From Chlorobiaceae bacterium (GTDB lineage Bacteria > Bacteroidota > Chlorobiia > Chlorobiales > Chlorobiaceae): a stretch of 64,000 nt of DNA. The translations under genes and the position numbers were made by a program. A model generated the notes under the pieces. The model was not told the DNA's origin. It did not search any database and saw only the letters and a program-made list of their open reading frames with translations. The first letter of the stretch is position 1, and each line of letters opens with the position of its first letter. The DNA is taken from positions 23,961 to 87,960 of the forward strand of contig JAAXXY010000007.1 of the NCBI GenBank assembly GCA_013334225.1. The letters run 5' to 3'. This document shows, piece after piece, positions 1 to 11,401 of this stretch.

Positions 1-2
1 CT

Positions 3-617
3 TCGATCCTTAACAATGTTGCCGAACTTTACAGTGAAACGAAGCAATTTGATGCAGCACTTCAGCTTTACCAGAAAGCTCTCGCCATATTTGAAAAAAC
101 AGAAGGGCCGATGCATCCTGATGTCGCATCCTCAATAAGCGGTATTGCGTCGATTTATCTTCGCCAGAGCCAATATACCGGTGCCGAGCTGCTTTTCCAG
201 AAAACCCTTTCCATTCAGGAACAGGCTTACGGGTCATTCCATTCTGAAGTGGCCAAAACAATGCAGAACCTTGCTTCAGTCTGCAGGCTTCAGCAGAAAT
301 ACGATGCAGCCCAGCAATATATGAAGCGCTCCATGGACATGACGATGAAAATATTTCCTCCTCATCATCTGAATGTCGCGAAATCACTGAACTCGATGGC
401 CTTGATCTATGATTCGCGCGGACAGTATGCCGTTGCCGAAGCTTATTACCGCAAGGCTCTTGTTATCTGCGAAAGCAACAGGGGCAAAGGTAACTACGAT
501 TATGCGCAGATCCTTGATAACATGGCACAGATGTACTTGAAAATGGGACGGCAGAAACAGTCTGAATCGCTTTCAAACAAAGCCAGGAGCATTCGGGATG
601 AAGCCGACAACAGGTAA
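3..617 (+). CDS. Tetratricopeptide-repeat protein (5' truncated by window edge)
   Basis: Frame is open from base 3 (ILNNVAELYSETKQFDAALQLYQKALAIFEKTEG...) and continues into the listed ORF; repeated TPR_12/kinesin-light-chain-like motifs. Confidence 0.85.
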   Translation, partial: SILNNVAELYSETKQFDAALQLYQKALAIFEKTEGPMHPDVASSISGIASIYLRQSQYTGAELLFQKTLSIQEQAYGSFHSEVAKTMQNLASVCRLQQKYDAAQQYMKRSMDMTMKIFPPHHLNVAKSLNSMALIYDSRGQYAVAEAYYRKALVICESNRGKGNYDYAQILDNMAQMYLKMGRQKQSESLSNKARSIRDEADNR

Positions 618-923
618 CTCCCGGTTTCGATTCTGGTAACGTGGTTAAATAGTTGTCGTTTTATAAAAAATAAAATCGTACTATGCTGACAGTTTTATTA
701 CGTGGTGAATATGCTAAGAAAGGATGCACGGATTTGCCTGGATGTTTGCTGATTCCATGGTTCCTGTGTTTGTTGCGAAACGATGACAGGTGGTTTTTAT
801 AAGCCGCTAAGATCGTATGTTTTCGGTTAACGAGAACTCTTCTTCATTTTTTTCTTTCCTGCATTGCGGCCACATCTGCCTCATACGAGGCTTTTTTCAT
901 CAATGACAGGAACAGAAAACACA

Positions 924-2714
924 ATGGACGAACAGCAATTGCTTTTGACGGATTTCCGCAGCCTCGAGTTGCCGGAACCACTTATGAAAGTGCTTGAAGA
1001 GGTCGGATATGAAAACCCGACCCCGATTCAGGCCCAGACAATTCCACTTCTTCTCGAAGGCCGGGATGTTGTCGGACAGGCTCAGACCGGTACCGGTAAA
1101 ACCGCGGCATTCGCTCTTCCCGTACTTTCCAATATCCGGTTAGCCCGGGCCGAACCGCAGGCGCTCGTGCTTGCACCGACGAGAGAGCTTGCCATTCAGG
1201 TTGCCGAAGCTTTTCAGCGCTATGCCGAGTACCTCACCGGATTTCATGTATTGCCGATTTATGGCGGCCAGGATTACGGAGTGCAGCTTCGCATGCTGAA
1301 GCGCGGCGTGCATGTTGTAGTAGGTACTCCCGGAAGGGTGATGGACCATATGAGGCGGGGTTCGCTGAACCTTGATGCGATACAGTGCCTCGTGCTCGAT
1401 GAAGCTGACGAGATGCTCCGCATGGGCTTCATCGACGATGTGGAATGGATTCTCGAACAGACGCCGAAAGAGAGGCAGGTGGCTCTTTTCTCGGCAACCA
1501 TGCCGGCCCAGATACGCAGGATAGCACAGAAGTACCTGAAAAATCCTGCCGAAATCACCATTCAGAAAAAAACCGCAACTGTCGAGACGATCCGCCAGCG
1601 TTACTGGATTGTCGGCGGAAGCCACAAAATTGATATCCTGACCAGGATTCTCGAATTCGAGCCGTTCGAAGGGATCATCATATTTGTACGCACGAAAACC
1701 ATGACGCTGGAACTGGCCGAGAAACTTCAGGCAAGAGGTTATGCCGCTGCAGCCCTGAACGGTGACATGGCCCAGGCACAGCGTGAAAGGACCATCGATC
1801 AGCTGAAGGACGGGTCGCTCAGCATTCTTATTGCAACCGATGTTGCGGCGAGGGGGCTCGATGTCGAACGGATCAGCCATGTGATCAATTACGATATTCC
1901 ATCCGATACGGAATCCTACGTGCACCGCATCGGACGTACCGGCAGGGCAGGCCGCAGCGGCGAGGCGATCCTCTTCGTTTCACCGAGGGAAAAAAACATG
2001 CTTTATGCCATCGAGAAGGCGACGCGCAGCAGGATCGAACTGATGGAACTTCCATCTACGGAGGTGATCAACAACAAGAGGGTCGCGAAATTCAACCAGA
2101 AGATCACCGACCGCATAGCAGCTGAAGATCTCGGCTTTTACAGCAATCTTATCGAGCAGTACTGCCACGAGCACGATGTTCCCGTAATTGAAGCCGCAGC
2201 GGCCCTTGCCTCTCTGCTTCAGGGCGACACGCCACTGTTACTGTCGAACAAGCCGGAAAAGGTAAGGTATAATGAAGATCGTCCGGGATCTGAACGACGG
2301 GATCGTGGAGTGCAGAAAGATCGGGGACCTTTGAAAAAGAAAAGCAGGGGCGAAGCATACGGCGAAGAACGCAGGGAGCGTTATCGCCTCGAGGTCGGAA
2401 GCACCCACGGCGTAAAGGCGGGAAACATTCTCGGAGCGATTCTCAACGAAGTTGGTCTCGATCCCGAATCGGTCGGTCAGATTTCCATCCAGGATGATTT
2501 CAGCACGGTTGAACTTCCCGAAGGGATGCCGGACAATGTTTTTCATGAGCTTCGCAAGGTCAGGGTCTGCGGTCGTCAGCTGAGGCTGTCAAAGGTGAAT
2601 GAGGATGAACGGCATTCATCCTACGGTCCAAAAAAAGCGTTCAAGAAAGCTCCAAGAAAAGCCGGAAAGGAAACTGAATTTTTCACCGGCAATAAAAAGA
2701 AGCGGAAGGGATAA
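924..2714 (+). CDS. deaD: DEAD-box ATP-dependent RNA helicase, DeaD/CsdA type with C-terminal RNA-binding domain
   Basis: AQTGTGKTAAF, PTRELA, VLDEADEML, SATMP, HRIGRTGRAGR motifs; probable start MDEQQLLL at 924. Confidence 0.93.
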   Translation: MDEQQLLLTDFRSLELPEPLMKVLEEVGYENPTPIQAQTIPLLLEGRDVVGQAQTGTGKTAAFALPVLSNIRLARAEPQALVLAPTRELAIQVAEAFQRYAEYLTGFHVLPIYGGQDYGVQLRMLKRGVHVVVGTPGRVMDHMRRGSLNLDAIQCLVLDEADEMLRMGFIDDVEWILEQTPKERQVALFSATMPAQIRRIAQKYLKNPAEITIQKKTATVETIRQRYWIVGGSHKIDILTRILEFEPFEGIIIFVRTKTMTLELAEKLQARGYAAAALNGDMAQAQRERTIDQLKDGSLSILIATDVAARGLDVERISHVINYDIPSDTESYVHRIGRTGRAGRSGEAILFVSPREKNMLYAIEKATRSRIELMELPSTEVINNKRVAKFNQKITDRIAAEDLGFYSNLIEQYCHEHDVPVIEAAAALASLLQGDTPLLLSNKPEKVRYNEDRPGSERRDRGVQKDRGPLKKKSRGEAYGEERRERYRLEVGSTHGVKAGNILGAILNEVGLDPESVGQISIQDDFSTVELPEGMPDNVFHELRKVRVCGRQLRLSKVNEDERHSSYGPKKAFKKAPRKAGKETEFFTGNKKKRKG

Positions 2715-2769
2715 GGCGCCTTCAGTGTTAAAAAGCTCTGATTGTCGTATATTGAAGTAAAGTCGGAAG

Positions 2770-2798
2770 ACAGAACCGGTCGTCATGACCGGTTCTGT
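2770..2798. promoter_or_regulatory. Perfect 12-bp inverted repeat hairpin upstream of MBL-fold gene
   Basis: acagaaccggtc-gtcat-gaccggttctgt, ends 24 bp before the likely start codon at 2823. Confidence 0.6.
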
Positions 2799-2822
2799 CG
2801 GAACGATTAAATGGAGCAAGCC

Positions 2823-4226
2823 ATGGAACTTCAGTTTTACGGTGCTGCAGGGCGGGTTACCGGATCCTGCCATATTCTCAGGGCCGGAGGATTAACCATT
2901 CTGCTGGACTGCGGCCTCATCCAGGGGAAAAAAGAGGAAGAAGCCCTCAACCGGGCTCCTTTTCCCTTCGATTCTTCGTCTATTGATGCTGTTGTTCTGA
3001 GCCACGGACATATCGATCATTCAGGCCGCCTTCCGCTCCTCGTGAAACATGGTTTCAGAGGTCCTGTTTATACCCAGCAGGCAACGAAAGAGCTCTGCAG
3101 GATACTGCTTCTCGACTCCGCTTCGCTTGCCGAGCATGATGCCGCTTACCGGAGAAAGAATCCCGAGGTCAGGCGTGATCTTCATGCCGAACCACTGTAT
3201 ACCCGTAAGGATGCTATTCTTGCTCTGGAAACCCTGACGGGTATGCCTTACAATGTCCGCCGCGAGATACTTCCCGGAATAACCATCCGGTTCCAGGACG
3301 CCGGACATATTCTTGGATCAGCGCTTGTCGAAGTATGGATAAAGGAAGGAGAGGTTACCCGGAAACTGGTTTTCAGCGGGGATGTCGGACAATACGGCAG
3401 CCCGATCCTTAAAGATCCGGAAACCATCGATGAAGCTGATGCTGTGATCATTGAAAGCACTTATGGCGACAGGCTTCACCGGGAACTCGATCTGACCCTT
3501 GCTGAAATCGGCGGGATCTTGCGTACGGCATGCGATATGTGCGGAAATATTCTCATTCCGGCATTCGCCATTGGCCGCAGTCAGGAGTTGCTTTATCTTT
3601 TCGCTCAGTATTTTGCGAACTGGGACCTTGATCGCTGGCAGGTTTATCTCGACAGCCCCATGGCTATAGAAGCAAGCAGAATCTACTGGGACTATCCGGA
3701 ACTGTTCGATGAGGAAGCGCTCGAGTTCCGGAACGGACGGAAAGGGATGCCTTATCTGAAGAACCTTCATCTTACCGCGAGGGTCGAGGAGTCACAGGCG
3801 ATCAACAAGATCAGACAAGGGGCCATAATCATTGCAGGGAGCGGTATGTGCAATGGAGGCAGGATTCTGCATCATCTCAAGCACAATATCGAGCGCCCGG
3901 AATGTTCCCTGATCATTACCGGTTACCAGGCTGAAGGTACCCTTGGCAGGGAACTTGTCGATGGCGCGAAGAAGGTTATGATTCATGGTACAAGTTATCA
4001 TGTCAGCTCCTCTCTCCATACAATCGGTGGTCTTTCGGCCCATGGAGACCAGAATGATCTGCTTCGCTGGCTCGGGGGTTTCAAAAGCAACCCGGAAGTT
4101 TATGTGGTCCATGGTGACGAGGGAGTGAAAAAAATATTCAGGGATATCATCGAAGAGAAACTGCATATGAAGGCCTCGATTCCCCGGACAGGGGACCGCA
4201 TCGATCTGGCTGCACTGACACGTTAA
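2823..4226 (+). CDS. MBL-fold/beta-CASP RNA-processing exonuclease-like protein
   Basis: SHGHIDHSGRLP, DAGHILGSA, FSGDVG, beta-CASP and GLSAHGDQ motifs. Confidence 0.88.
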   Translation: MELQFYGAAGRVTGSCHILRAGGLTILLDCGLIQGKKEEEALNRAPFPFDSSSIDAVVLSHGHIDHSGRLPLLVKHGFRGPVYTQQATKELCRILLLDSASLAEHDAAYRRKNPEVRRDLHAEPLYTRKDAILALETLTGMPYNVRREILPGITIRFQDAGHILGSALVEVWIKEGEVTRKLVFSGDVGQYGSPILKDPETIDEADAVIIESTYGDRLHRELDLTLAEIGGILRTACDMCGNILIPAFAIGRSQELLYLFAQYFANWDLDRWQVYLDSPMAIEASRIYWDYPELFDEEALEFRNGRKGMPYLKNLHLTARVEESQAINKIRQGAIIIAGSGMCNGGRILHHLKHNIERPECSLIITGYQAEGTLGRELVDGAKKVMIHGTSYHVSSSLHTIGGLSAHGDQNDLLRWLGGFKSNPEVYVVHGDEGVKKIFRDIIEEKLHMKASIPRTGDRIDLAALTR

Positions 4227-4396
4227 CCGGAATCCAGGATAATTACCGGTCCTGCCGTTTTATTATAAACCCATCATTCTGTTGTATCTGACGGATCTAT
4301 TCCTATTTTGTTGTGGATCCGAAAAGATGAATGTTCTGTTCCAGCAGCTGGTCAGAATGTGCAGGTATGTTTTTTTATGTTGATAAATGTGATTCC

Positions 4397-4876
4397 ATGT
4401 CAGTTACTTCGTTCAGGGAGTTAGTCCCTATTCTCCAGACCGCAATCGGTCCGATGATTCTTATCTCCGGCCTCGGTCTGCTTATTCTTACCATGACCAA
4501 CAGGCTTGGCCGGATCATCGACCGGTCAAGGTCTCTGCTCGATGATCTTGAATCCAACCCGGAATCGTATGTCCTGAGGATCAACAGAGAGGTTGCCGTT
4601 CTCTGGAAAAGGGCCAGGTATATAAGGACCGCTATCCTGTTAGCCTGCATGACCTGTTTCGGCGCTTCAATTCTGATCATCATGCTTTTTTTGAGCGCAC
4701 TGACGAATATCGATCTGCCGATGCTGCTTTCATCGGTTTTTATTTTCAGCATGCTCTGTCTGAGCGGTTCCCTGATCTTTTTTTTCATTGATGTGAACCT
4801 GACTCTTTCGGCTTTGAAAATAGAGATGGAGAGCCATGACAAGAAACGGGTCATTCTCGAAATGAAAGGGTATTGA
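4397..4876 (+). CDS. DUF2721-like membrane protein
   Basis: SVTSFRELVPILQTAIGPMILISGLGLLILTMTNRLGRIIDRSR plus two later TM segments. Confidence 0.7.
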   Translation: MSVTSFRELVPILQTAIGPMILISGLGLLILTMTNRLGRIIDRSRSLLDDLESNPESYVLRINREVAVLWKRARYIRTAILLACMTCFGASILIIMLFLSALTNIDLPMLLSSVFIFSMLCLSGSLIFFFIDVNLTLSALKIEMESHDKKRVILEMKGY

Positions 4877-4919
4877 TCGAACCCCCCTTCAGTTGTTCCG
4901 AAGACATGCAGTTTGTTCC

Positions 4920-5864
4920 TTATCCTCTGGGGTGAAATGTTTTATGCACTTCCTTGATGAAGGACCTGTCAAGATGCGTATAGATCTGGGTAGTGACAAT
5001 TGAGCTGTGTCCCAGCATCTCCTGGACTGAACGCAAATCGGCACCGCCTTCGAGCAGATGGGTGGCAAACGTATGTCTGAAGGTATGTGGACTGATCTCC
5101 TTTTCTATTCCGGCCAGGGAAGCATACTGCCGCACTATGTTGAAAATCGCCATACGTGAGAGCTTTCTGCCTCTTGCATTGAGAAACAGATAGTCTTCCG
5201 AATCCCGCCGGACAAGTGATATCCGCAGTTCATTTATATAACGGGTGGTCCATTCGATAGCGGATCGTCCGACCGGCACAAGTCTTTCTTTCGAGCCTTT
5301 CCCGAAAATCCTTGCAAAACCGGCATCGAAATAAAGGTTCTGCTGCTGCAGGTTTACAAGTTCACTTACTCTTATACCGGTTGCATAAAGAAATTCAAGG
5401 ACCGCTTTGTCCCGGAGATGGAATTTACCTGCGGGAATCTGTGTGAGCGGAGCATCGAGGATACGCATGGTTTCATCGACCGTAAGCACTGAGGGAAGGT
5501 AACGTGACTGCCTGGGCTGATGCAGGTTTTCTGCCGGGTTTGTAACGAGAATACGATCGGTTGCAAGGAATTTGTGGAATGACCGTATGGCAGAAATATT
5601 CCTGGCCAGGGAACTGGCTTCGAGGCCGGTATGATAAAGGGATGTAATGAATTCCTGGACAAGGGGAGGCATGATCTCGGAAAGTGAACCGATATGGTCC
5701 TGCATGAAAAGCAGGTAGCGTTCGAGATCATGTTGATAGGACAGTCTCGTGTTTTCCGAAAAGTTGCGTTCGATAAGCAGGTAGTTCAGGAACCCATCGA
5801 GAACACTCCTGTATTGGACATCAAGCATGAGCGGATGTTTGATTAAAAACAAAAGATACAACAA
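4920..5864 (-). CDS. xerD: Site-specific tyrosine recombinase XerD
   Basis: N-terminal SAM-like domain and catalytic R...HTFRHTFATHLLEGGADLRSVQEMLGHSSIVTTQIYTH; real start is probably internal (MLDVQYRS). Confidence 0.9.
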   Translation of the reverse strand: MLYLLFLIKHPLMLDVQYRSVLDGFLNYLLIERNFSENTRLSYQHDLERYLLFMQDHIGSLSEIMPPLVQEFITSLYHTGLEASSLARNISAIRSFHKFLATDRILVTNPAENLHQPRQSRYLPSVLTVDETMRILDAPLTQIPAGKFHLRDKAVLEFLYATGIRVSELVNLQQQNLYFDAGFARIFGKGSKERLVPVGRSAIEWTTRYINELRISLVRRDSEDYLFLNARGRKLSRMAIFNIVRQYASLAGIEKEISPHTFRHTFATHLLEGGADLRSVQEMLGHSSIVTTQIYTHLDRSFIKEVHKTFHPRG

Positions 5865-5865
5865 A

Positions 5866-5975
5866 GATCGGTCCGATCCGACCGATCAGTCGGATCTTGT
5901 AAATCCGTCCGATCCGTCATATCGGTCCGATCTTGTAAATCGGTCCAATCGGTCCAATCGGACTGATCTGTCCAA
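5866..5975. repeat. GATCGGTCC-type short tandem/dispersed repeat block
   Basis: gatcggtccgatccgaccgatcagtcggatcttgtaaatccgtccgatccgtcatatcggtccgatcttgtaaatcggtccaatcggtccaatcggactgatctgtccaat. Confidence 0.85.
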
Positions 5976-6055
5976 TAAACTTTTTAAAAACGAAATATTT
6001 ACGTAATATATAAGAGAAGACATAACCGGCAAATTCTCAAAACAACGGAGAGAGT

Positions 6056-6835
6056 ATGGGCAGGATCAAACCAGGGGGAGGATATCGTGAATTGCGAAGC
6101 TTTCAGATTGCTACTATCATTTACGATGCGACCTGGCGGTTTTGTGAACAATACCTTGATGCTCGATCGCGAATGAGTGATCAGATGATCCAGGCCGCCC
6201 GAAGCGGTCGACAGAATATTGCCGAGGGAAGCAGGGCATCCTCGGCCTCATCGCAGACCGAGCTCCGGCTGGTAAATGTCGCCCGTTCAAGTCTTGAGGA
6301 ACTGCTGCTCGATTACGAGGATTTCCTGCGGCATCGTCATCTTGCTCAATGGGCCCCTGGTTCTCCGGAAGCTATGGAGGTGAGAAGGAGTGGTGTTTCT
6401 GATCGGACCGATATGACCGATCGGTCCAATCGGACAGATCAGTCGGCTACCAGGCAATCCGACGATCTCCGCTATGCTCTTTATAATCGCTGGCTTGATC
6501 ACGCGGATCCGGCAATCAGGTCCAACGCAATCATTTGTCTGATCCATCAGGCAAACTATCTGCTCGATCGTCAGATTGAAACCCTTGAGCGCGAGTTTGT
6601 CGAAGAAGGGGGCTATAGTGAACGGCTTGCTGCTGCCCGTCTTGAAGAGCGGAACAGAAAGAAACAGGATATGACCGATCAGTCCAATCAGTCGGATCAG
6701 TCCGATTCTTTTCCCCATTGCCCGAAATGCGGAAAACCGATGGTACTGCGTACAGTACGAAATGGCAAGAGTACCGGCAGGCAGTTCTTTGGTTGTACCG
6801 GTTACCCGGAGTGCAAGGGTATAGTGGAAATCTGA
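6056..6835 (+). CDS. Four-helix-bundle (S23/'four helix bundle suffix') protein with C-terminal zinc ribbon
   Basis: Four-helix-bundle signature (ARSGRQNIAEGSRASS) and CPKCGKPMVLRT...FFGCTGYPECKGIVEI zinc ribbon; two in-frame SDRTDMTDRSNRTDQS-type insertions. Confidence 0.8.
   Translation: MGRIKPGGGYRELRSFQIATIIYDATWRFCEQYLDARSRMSDQMIQAARSGRQNIAEGSRASSASSQTELRLVNVARSSLEELLLDYEDFLRHRHLAQWAPGSPEAMEVRRSGVSDRTDMTDRSNRTDQSATRQSDDLRYALYNRWLDHADPAIRSNAIICLIHQANYLLDRQIETLEREFVEEGGYSERLAAARLEERNRKKQDMTDQSNQSDQSDSFPHCPKCGKPMVLRTVRNGKSTGRQFFGCTGYPECKGIVEI
6402..6446 (+). repeat. In-frame (S/T)(D/N)(R/Q) DNA repeat inside CDS, block 1
   Basis: cggaccgatatgaccgatcggtccaatcggacagatcagtcgg, encoding SDRTDMTDRSNRTDQS. 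Confidence 0.8.
6667..6708 (+). repeat. In-frame (S/T)(D/N)Q DNA repeat inside CDS, block 2
   Basis: gatatgaccgatcagtccaatcagtcggatcagtccgattc, encoding DMTDQSNQSDQSD. Confidence 0.8.
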
Positions 6836-6851
6836 AGTTTTCATGGTATTT

Positions 6852-6904
6852 TTGATCAGAACGATATGACCGATCAGTCAGATCGGACCGATCGGTCCAA
6901 TCAA
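6852..6904 (+). repeat. Same repeat family between four-helix-bundle gene and deaminase gene
   Basis: tttgatcagaacgatatgaccgatcagtcagatcggaccgatcggtccaatc. Confidence 0.8.
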
Positions 6905-6916
6905 AAGAAAAACACC

Positions 6917-7363
6917 ATGAACACCGATCACGAATTTATGAGGCTGGCTTACGATGAGGCCAGAAAAAGTTATGAAGAGGGTGGTGTCCCGGTAGGCGCT
7001 GTCATGGTCGAAGAGGGAAAGGTTGTTGCCTCGGGACATAACAGAAGAGTACAGGATGGAGATCCAACCTCACACGGTGAAATGGATTGCATTCGCAATG
7101 CAGGCAGGAGAGCTCGGTATGATTCCATTACATTGTATACTACCCTCTCTCCCTGTATGATGTGTTCGGGTACAATTGTACAGTTCGGCATCAAACGAGT
7201 CGTTGTCGGTGAGGACAGGAGTTTCACCGGCAATATCCGGTTTCTTCAGGATCATGGAGTCGAAGTGCTGCTGCTGCAGGATGAGCAATGCGAAGCACTC
7301 ATGAGGAAGTTTATCAGGGAACGTCCTGATCTGTGGGATGAAGATATAGCCGGAAACGACTGA
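6917..7363 (+). CDS. Nucleoside/cytosine deaminase, resembling yeast Fcy1-type cytosine deaminase
   Basis: HGE and LSPCMMCSGTI zinc motifs; tail FIRERPDLWDEDI resembles Fcy1 FIDERPQDWFEDI. Start MNTDHEFM at 6917 is preferred because the upstream ORF extension is repeat DNA. Confidence 0.8.
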   Translation: MNTDHEFMRLAYDEARKSYEEGGVPVGAVMVEEGKVVASGHNRRVQDGDPTSHGEMDCIRNAGRRARYDSITLYTTLSPCMMCSGTIVQFGIKRVVVGEDRSFTGNIRFLQDHGVEVLLLQDEQCEALMRKFIRERPDLWDEDIAGND

Positions 7364-7369
7364 GATCGG

Positions 7370-8701
7370 TCAGATTTTTTTCAACCTCTGACAGAATCCT
7401 CCGTCAAACCCCGGCAGGTCTCCGGGTAGTGTAAGGAGGCTTCCTTTTTCTTTCGCTTCCTTTCTGAAGAGCACAGGCAGGCCGGAACAATCGGTATCTA
7501 TTTCAAATCCGGGGTGTCTTGCCATGAAAGACTCTATCTGGAGTTCATTTTCTTCGGGTTCGATCGAGCAGGTTGCATAGACAAGAATTCCACCGCTTTC
7601 AAGCAGTTCGGCGGTATGGTCGAGCAGTTCAGCCTGAAGCCTGACGAGTTCCATCAGTGTATCGATGTTGAGTTTCCAGCGAAGTTCCGCACGCCTTCCG
7701 AGCACTCCCGTTCCGGTACATGGCGCATCGAGCAGGATAAAGCCGGCTTTCTTTTCCGGTTGAAAACGCCTCGCATCAGCCGCTATTGTTTCAATGATGG
7801 TGATTCCGAGTGCCCGGGCATGTTTTTCGAGCTTAAGCAGTTTCTGTTCATAACGGTCGATGCAGATGATTTTACCCTTGTTCTGCATCAGTTCAGCCAT
7901 GAACATGGATTTTCCGCCGGGTGCGGCACACAAATCGATCACCGTGCTTCCAGAAGACGGGTTCAGCAGAAGACACGCGAGGGCTTGTGTGGGATTTTGA
8001 ACGGAAAGCAGCCCATCGCGGATAGGTGCTTCGAAATTCTGAAACTCCTTTGAAAAAAAGAAATACCCTATACCGCACTCTTCTCTCTCGATGTCCGTCA
8101 ATGCGGGATTTGAAAAGAATTCTTCAACCGATGTTTTCAGCCTGTTGATCCTGAAGCCGAAAACCGGAGACTGATTGTTGCAGGCAAGGAGCGTTTCAGT
8201 CCTGCTCCTGCCGTATGTTTCGATCCACCGGCCGACAAGCCATGCAGGATGCGAGTATTTCAGCGCCAGCTGTTCGATGGGTTCTTTGTCTTCAAGCCAT
8301 TGGTCGAGCTGCACATTTTCACGGGTGATTTTACGCAGTACGCCGTTGGTGAGTTTTGCCAGTCTTTCGCCCTTGTATTTCCTGGCAAGTTTTACGCACT
8401 CATGAACGGCGGCCCAGTCAGGAACCTTGTCAAGGTAAAGCAGCTGGAACGTTCCCATTCTCAGAATGTTCACCAGAACGGGGGCCGCTTTTGCAAGGTT
8501 GTGATGATAAAAATGCGAGATGATGAAATCGAGCAGGCCTCTGTAACGCAGGACACCGTTGACAAGAGTGGTGGCAAGTGCACGGTCGGCACGGTTGCAT
8601 GAAGAGTTGTCGAGTGCCTGATGCAGGAGAGTGTCGGATTTCGATGATCCGGTTTCAAGTGCCTGAAGGACATTGAGGGCCAGTTCCCGTGCCTTTTTCA
8701 T
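7370..8701 (-). CDS. rsmB: 16S rRNA (cytosine-C5-)-methyltransferase RsmB (NusB domain + SAM methyltransferase)
   Basis: N-terminal NusB-like region; DLCAAPGGKSMFMAELM, LDAPCTGTGVLGRRAELRW, YATCSIEPEENE. Confidence 0.9.
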   Translation of the reverse strand: MKKARELALNVLQALETGSSKSDTLLHQALDNSSCNRADRALATTLVNGVLRYRGLLDFIISHFYHHNLAKAAPVLVNILRMGTFQLLYLDKVPDWAAVHECVKLARKYKGERLAKLTNGVLRKITRENVQLDQWLEDKEPIEQLALKYSHPAWLVGRWIETYGRSRTETLLACNNQSPVFGFRINRLKTSVEEFFSNPALTDIEREECGIGYFFFSKEFQNFEAPIRDGLLSVQNPTQALACLLLNPSSGSTVIDLCAAPGGKSMFMAELMQNKGKIICIDRYEQKLLKLEKHARALGITIIETIAADARRFQPEKKAGFILLDAPCTGTGVLGRRAELRWKLNIDTLMELVRLQAELLDHTAELLESGGILVYATCSIEPEENELQIESFMARHPGFEIDTDCSGLPVLFRKEAKEKGSLLTLPGDLPGFDGGFCQRLKKI

Positions 8702-8810
8702 GATGATAAAGAGAGGCTGATTTTATAACGTGTTTCTTACCTGTGACTTGTAAAATACTATTCCCTGTTGTATACTGTTAAGACATAATGTTCTTTTATT
8801 TGTTTTCAAG

Positions 8811-10320
<1,510 letters not shown>

Positions 10321-10324
10321 GAGC

Positions 10325-11401
10325 ATGAAAGCATATAAAGGGCAAATATCTGACCAGACGAGATTTTTCGAAACGGACGAACCTTTCCTTTGCGAACTTG
10401 GAGGAACTCTTCCTTCACTGTGTGTTGCATACAGGACATGGGGAAATCTGAATGAACGCAGGGATAACGTCGTACTGATCTGTCATGCACTTACGGGCTC
10501 CGCCGACGCGGATGGATGGTGGGACGGAATGTTTTCAAAGGGCGGAGCTTTCGATGAAACATCGGATTTCATTATCTGCAGCAATGTGCTCGGGAGTTGC
10601 TACGGTACGACAGGACCACTGTCTGTGAACCCTCTCAGCGGACGCCATTACGGTCCCGACTTTCCCAGTATAACCATACGGGATATGGTTCATGTACAGC
10701 GAAGGCTTCTCGCATCGCTGGGAATTGACAAGGTGAAGCTCGCTGTAGGTGCCTCCCTTGGAGGCATGCAGGTGCTCGAGTGGGGATTTCTCTACCCAGA
10801 AGTTGTTGATGCCTTGATGCCTATGGGAGCCTCGGGACGCCATTCAGCCTGGTGCATCGCCCAGAGCGAAGCTCAGCGTCAGGCGATTTATGCAGACAGG
10901 GACTGGAACTTCGGATGGTACAGCGAGGACATGCCTCCGGCAAAAGGTCTTGCAGCAGCGAGGATGATGGCCATGTGCACCTATCGAAGTTTCGAGAATT
11001 TCCAGACAAGGTTCGGCCGGGAAATACAGAAAGGGAGCACATTCAAGGCTGAAAGTTACCTTCACCATCAGGGGCGGAAACTTGTCGAACGGTTCGATGC
11101 CAATACTTACGTGATCCTCACGAAAGCCATGGACATGCACGACCTTGCCCGGGGCAGGGGAGTGTACGAAGAGGTGCTTGCCTCCATGCAGCTGCCGGTT
11201 GAGATACTGTCGATATACTCCGATGTTCTCTATCCCAGGGAGGAGCAGGAAGAGCTTGCGCGATATATGCCGAATTCAAGGCTTCTCTACCTGCAGGAAC
11301 CATACGGCCACGACGCTTTCCTTATCGACGTGGAAACGGTAAGCCGTATGGTCAGGGAGTTTCTTGACAGGAAGCCCCTCGATGTTCAACCTTCCGCTTG
11401 A
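10325..11401 (+). CDS. metX: Homoserine O-acetyltransferase
   Basis: alpha/beta hydrolase with [30 protein letters not shown]. Confidence 0.92.
   Translation: MKAYKGQISDQTRFFETDEPFLCELGGTLPSLCVAYRTWGNLNERRDNVVLICHALTGSADADGWWDGMFSKGGAFDETSDFIICSNVLGSCYGTTGPLSVNPLSGRHYGPDFPSITIRDMVHVQRRLLASLGIDKVKLAVGASLGGMQVLEWGFLYPEVVDALMPMGASGRHSAWCIAQSEAQRQAIYADRDWNFGWYSEDMPPAKGLAAARMMAMCTYRSFENFQTRFGREIQKGSTFKAESYLHHQGRKLVERFDANTYVILTKAMDMHDLARGRGVYEEVLASMQLPVEILSIYSDVLYPREEQEELARYMPNSRLLYLQEPYGHDAFLIDVETVSRMVREFLDRKPLDVQPSA

Noticed and set aside
5866-5975. Possible CRISPR array from repeated GATCGGTCC units
   Set aside because: Units are ~9 bp with no regular spacers and no cas genes; it is a short-unit repeat.
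6866-6916. N-terminal extension MTDQSDRTDRSNQKKNT of the deaminase ORF
   Set aside because: Consists of the dispersed DNA repeat; the homologous domain starts at MNTDHEFM.
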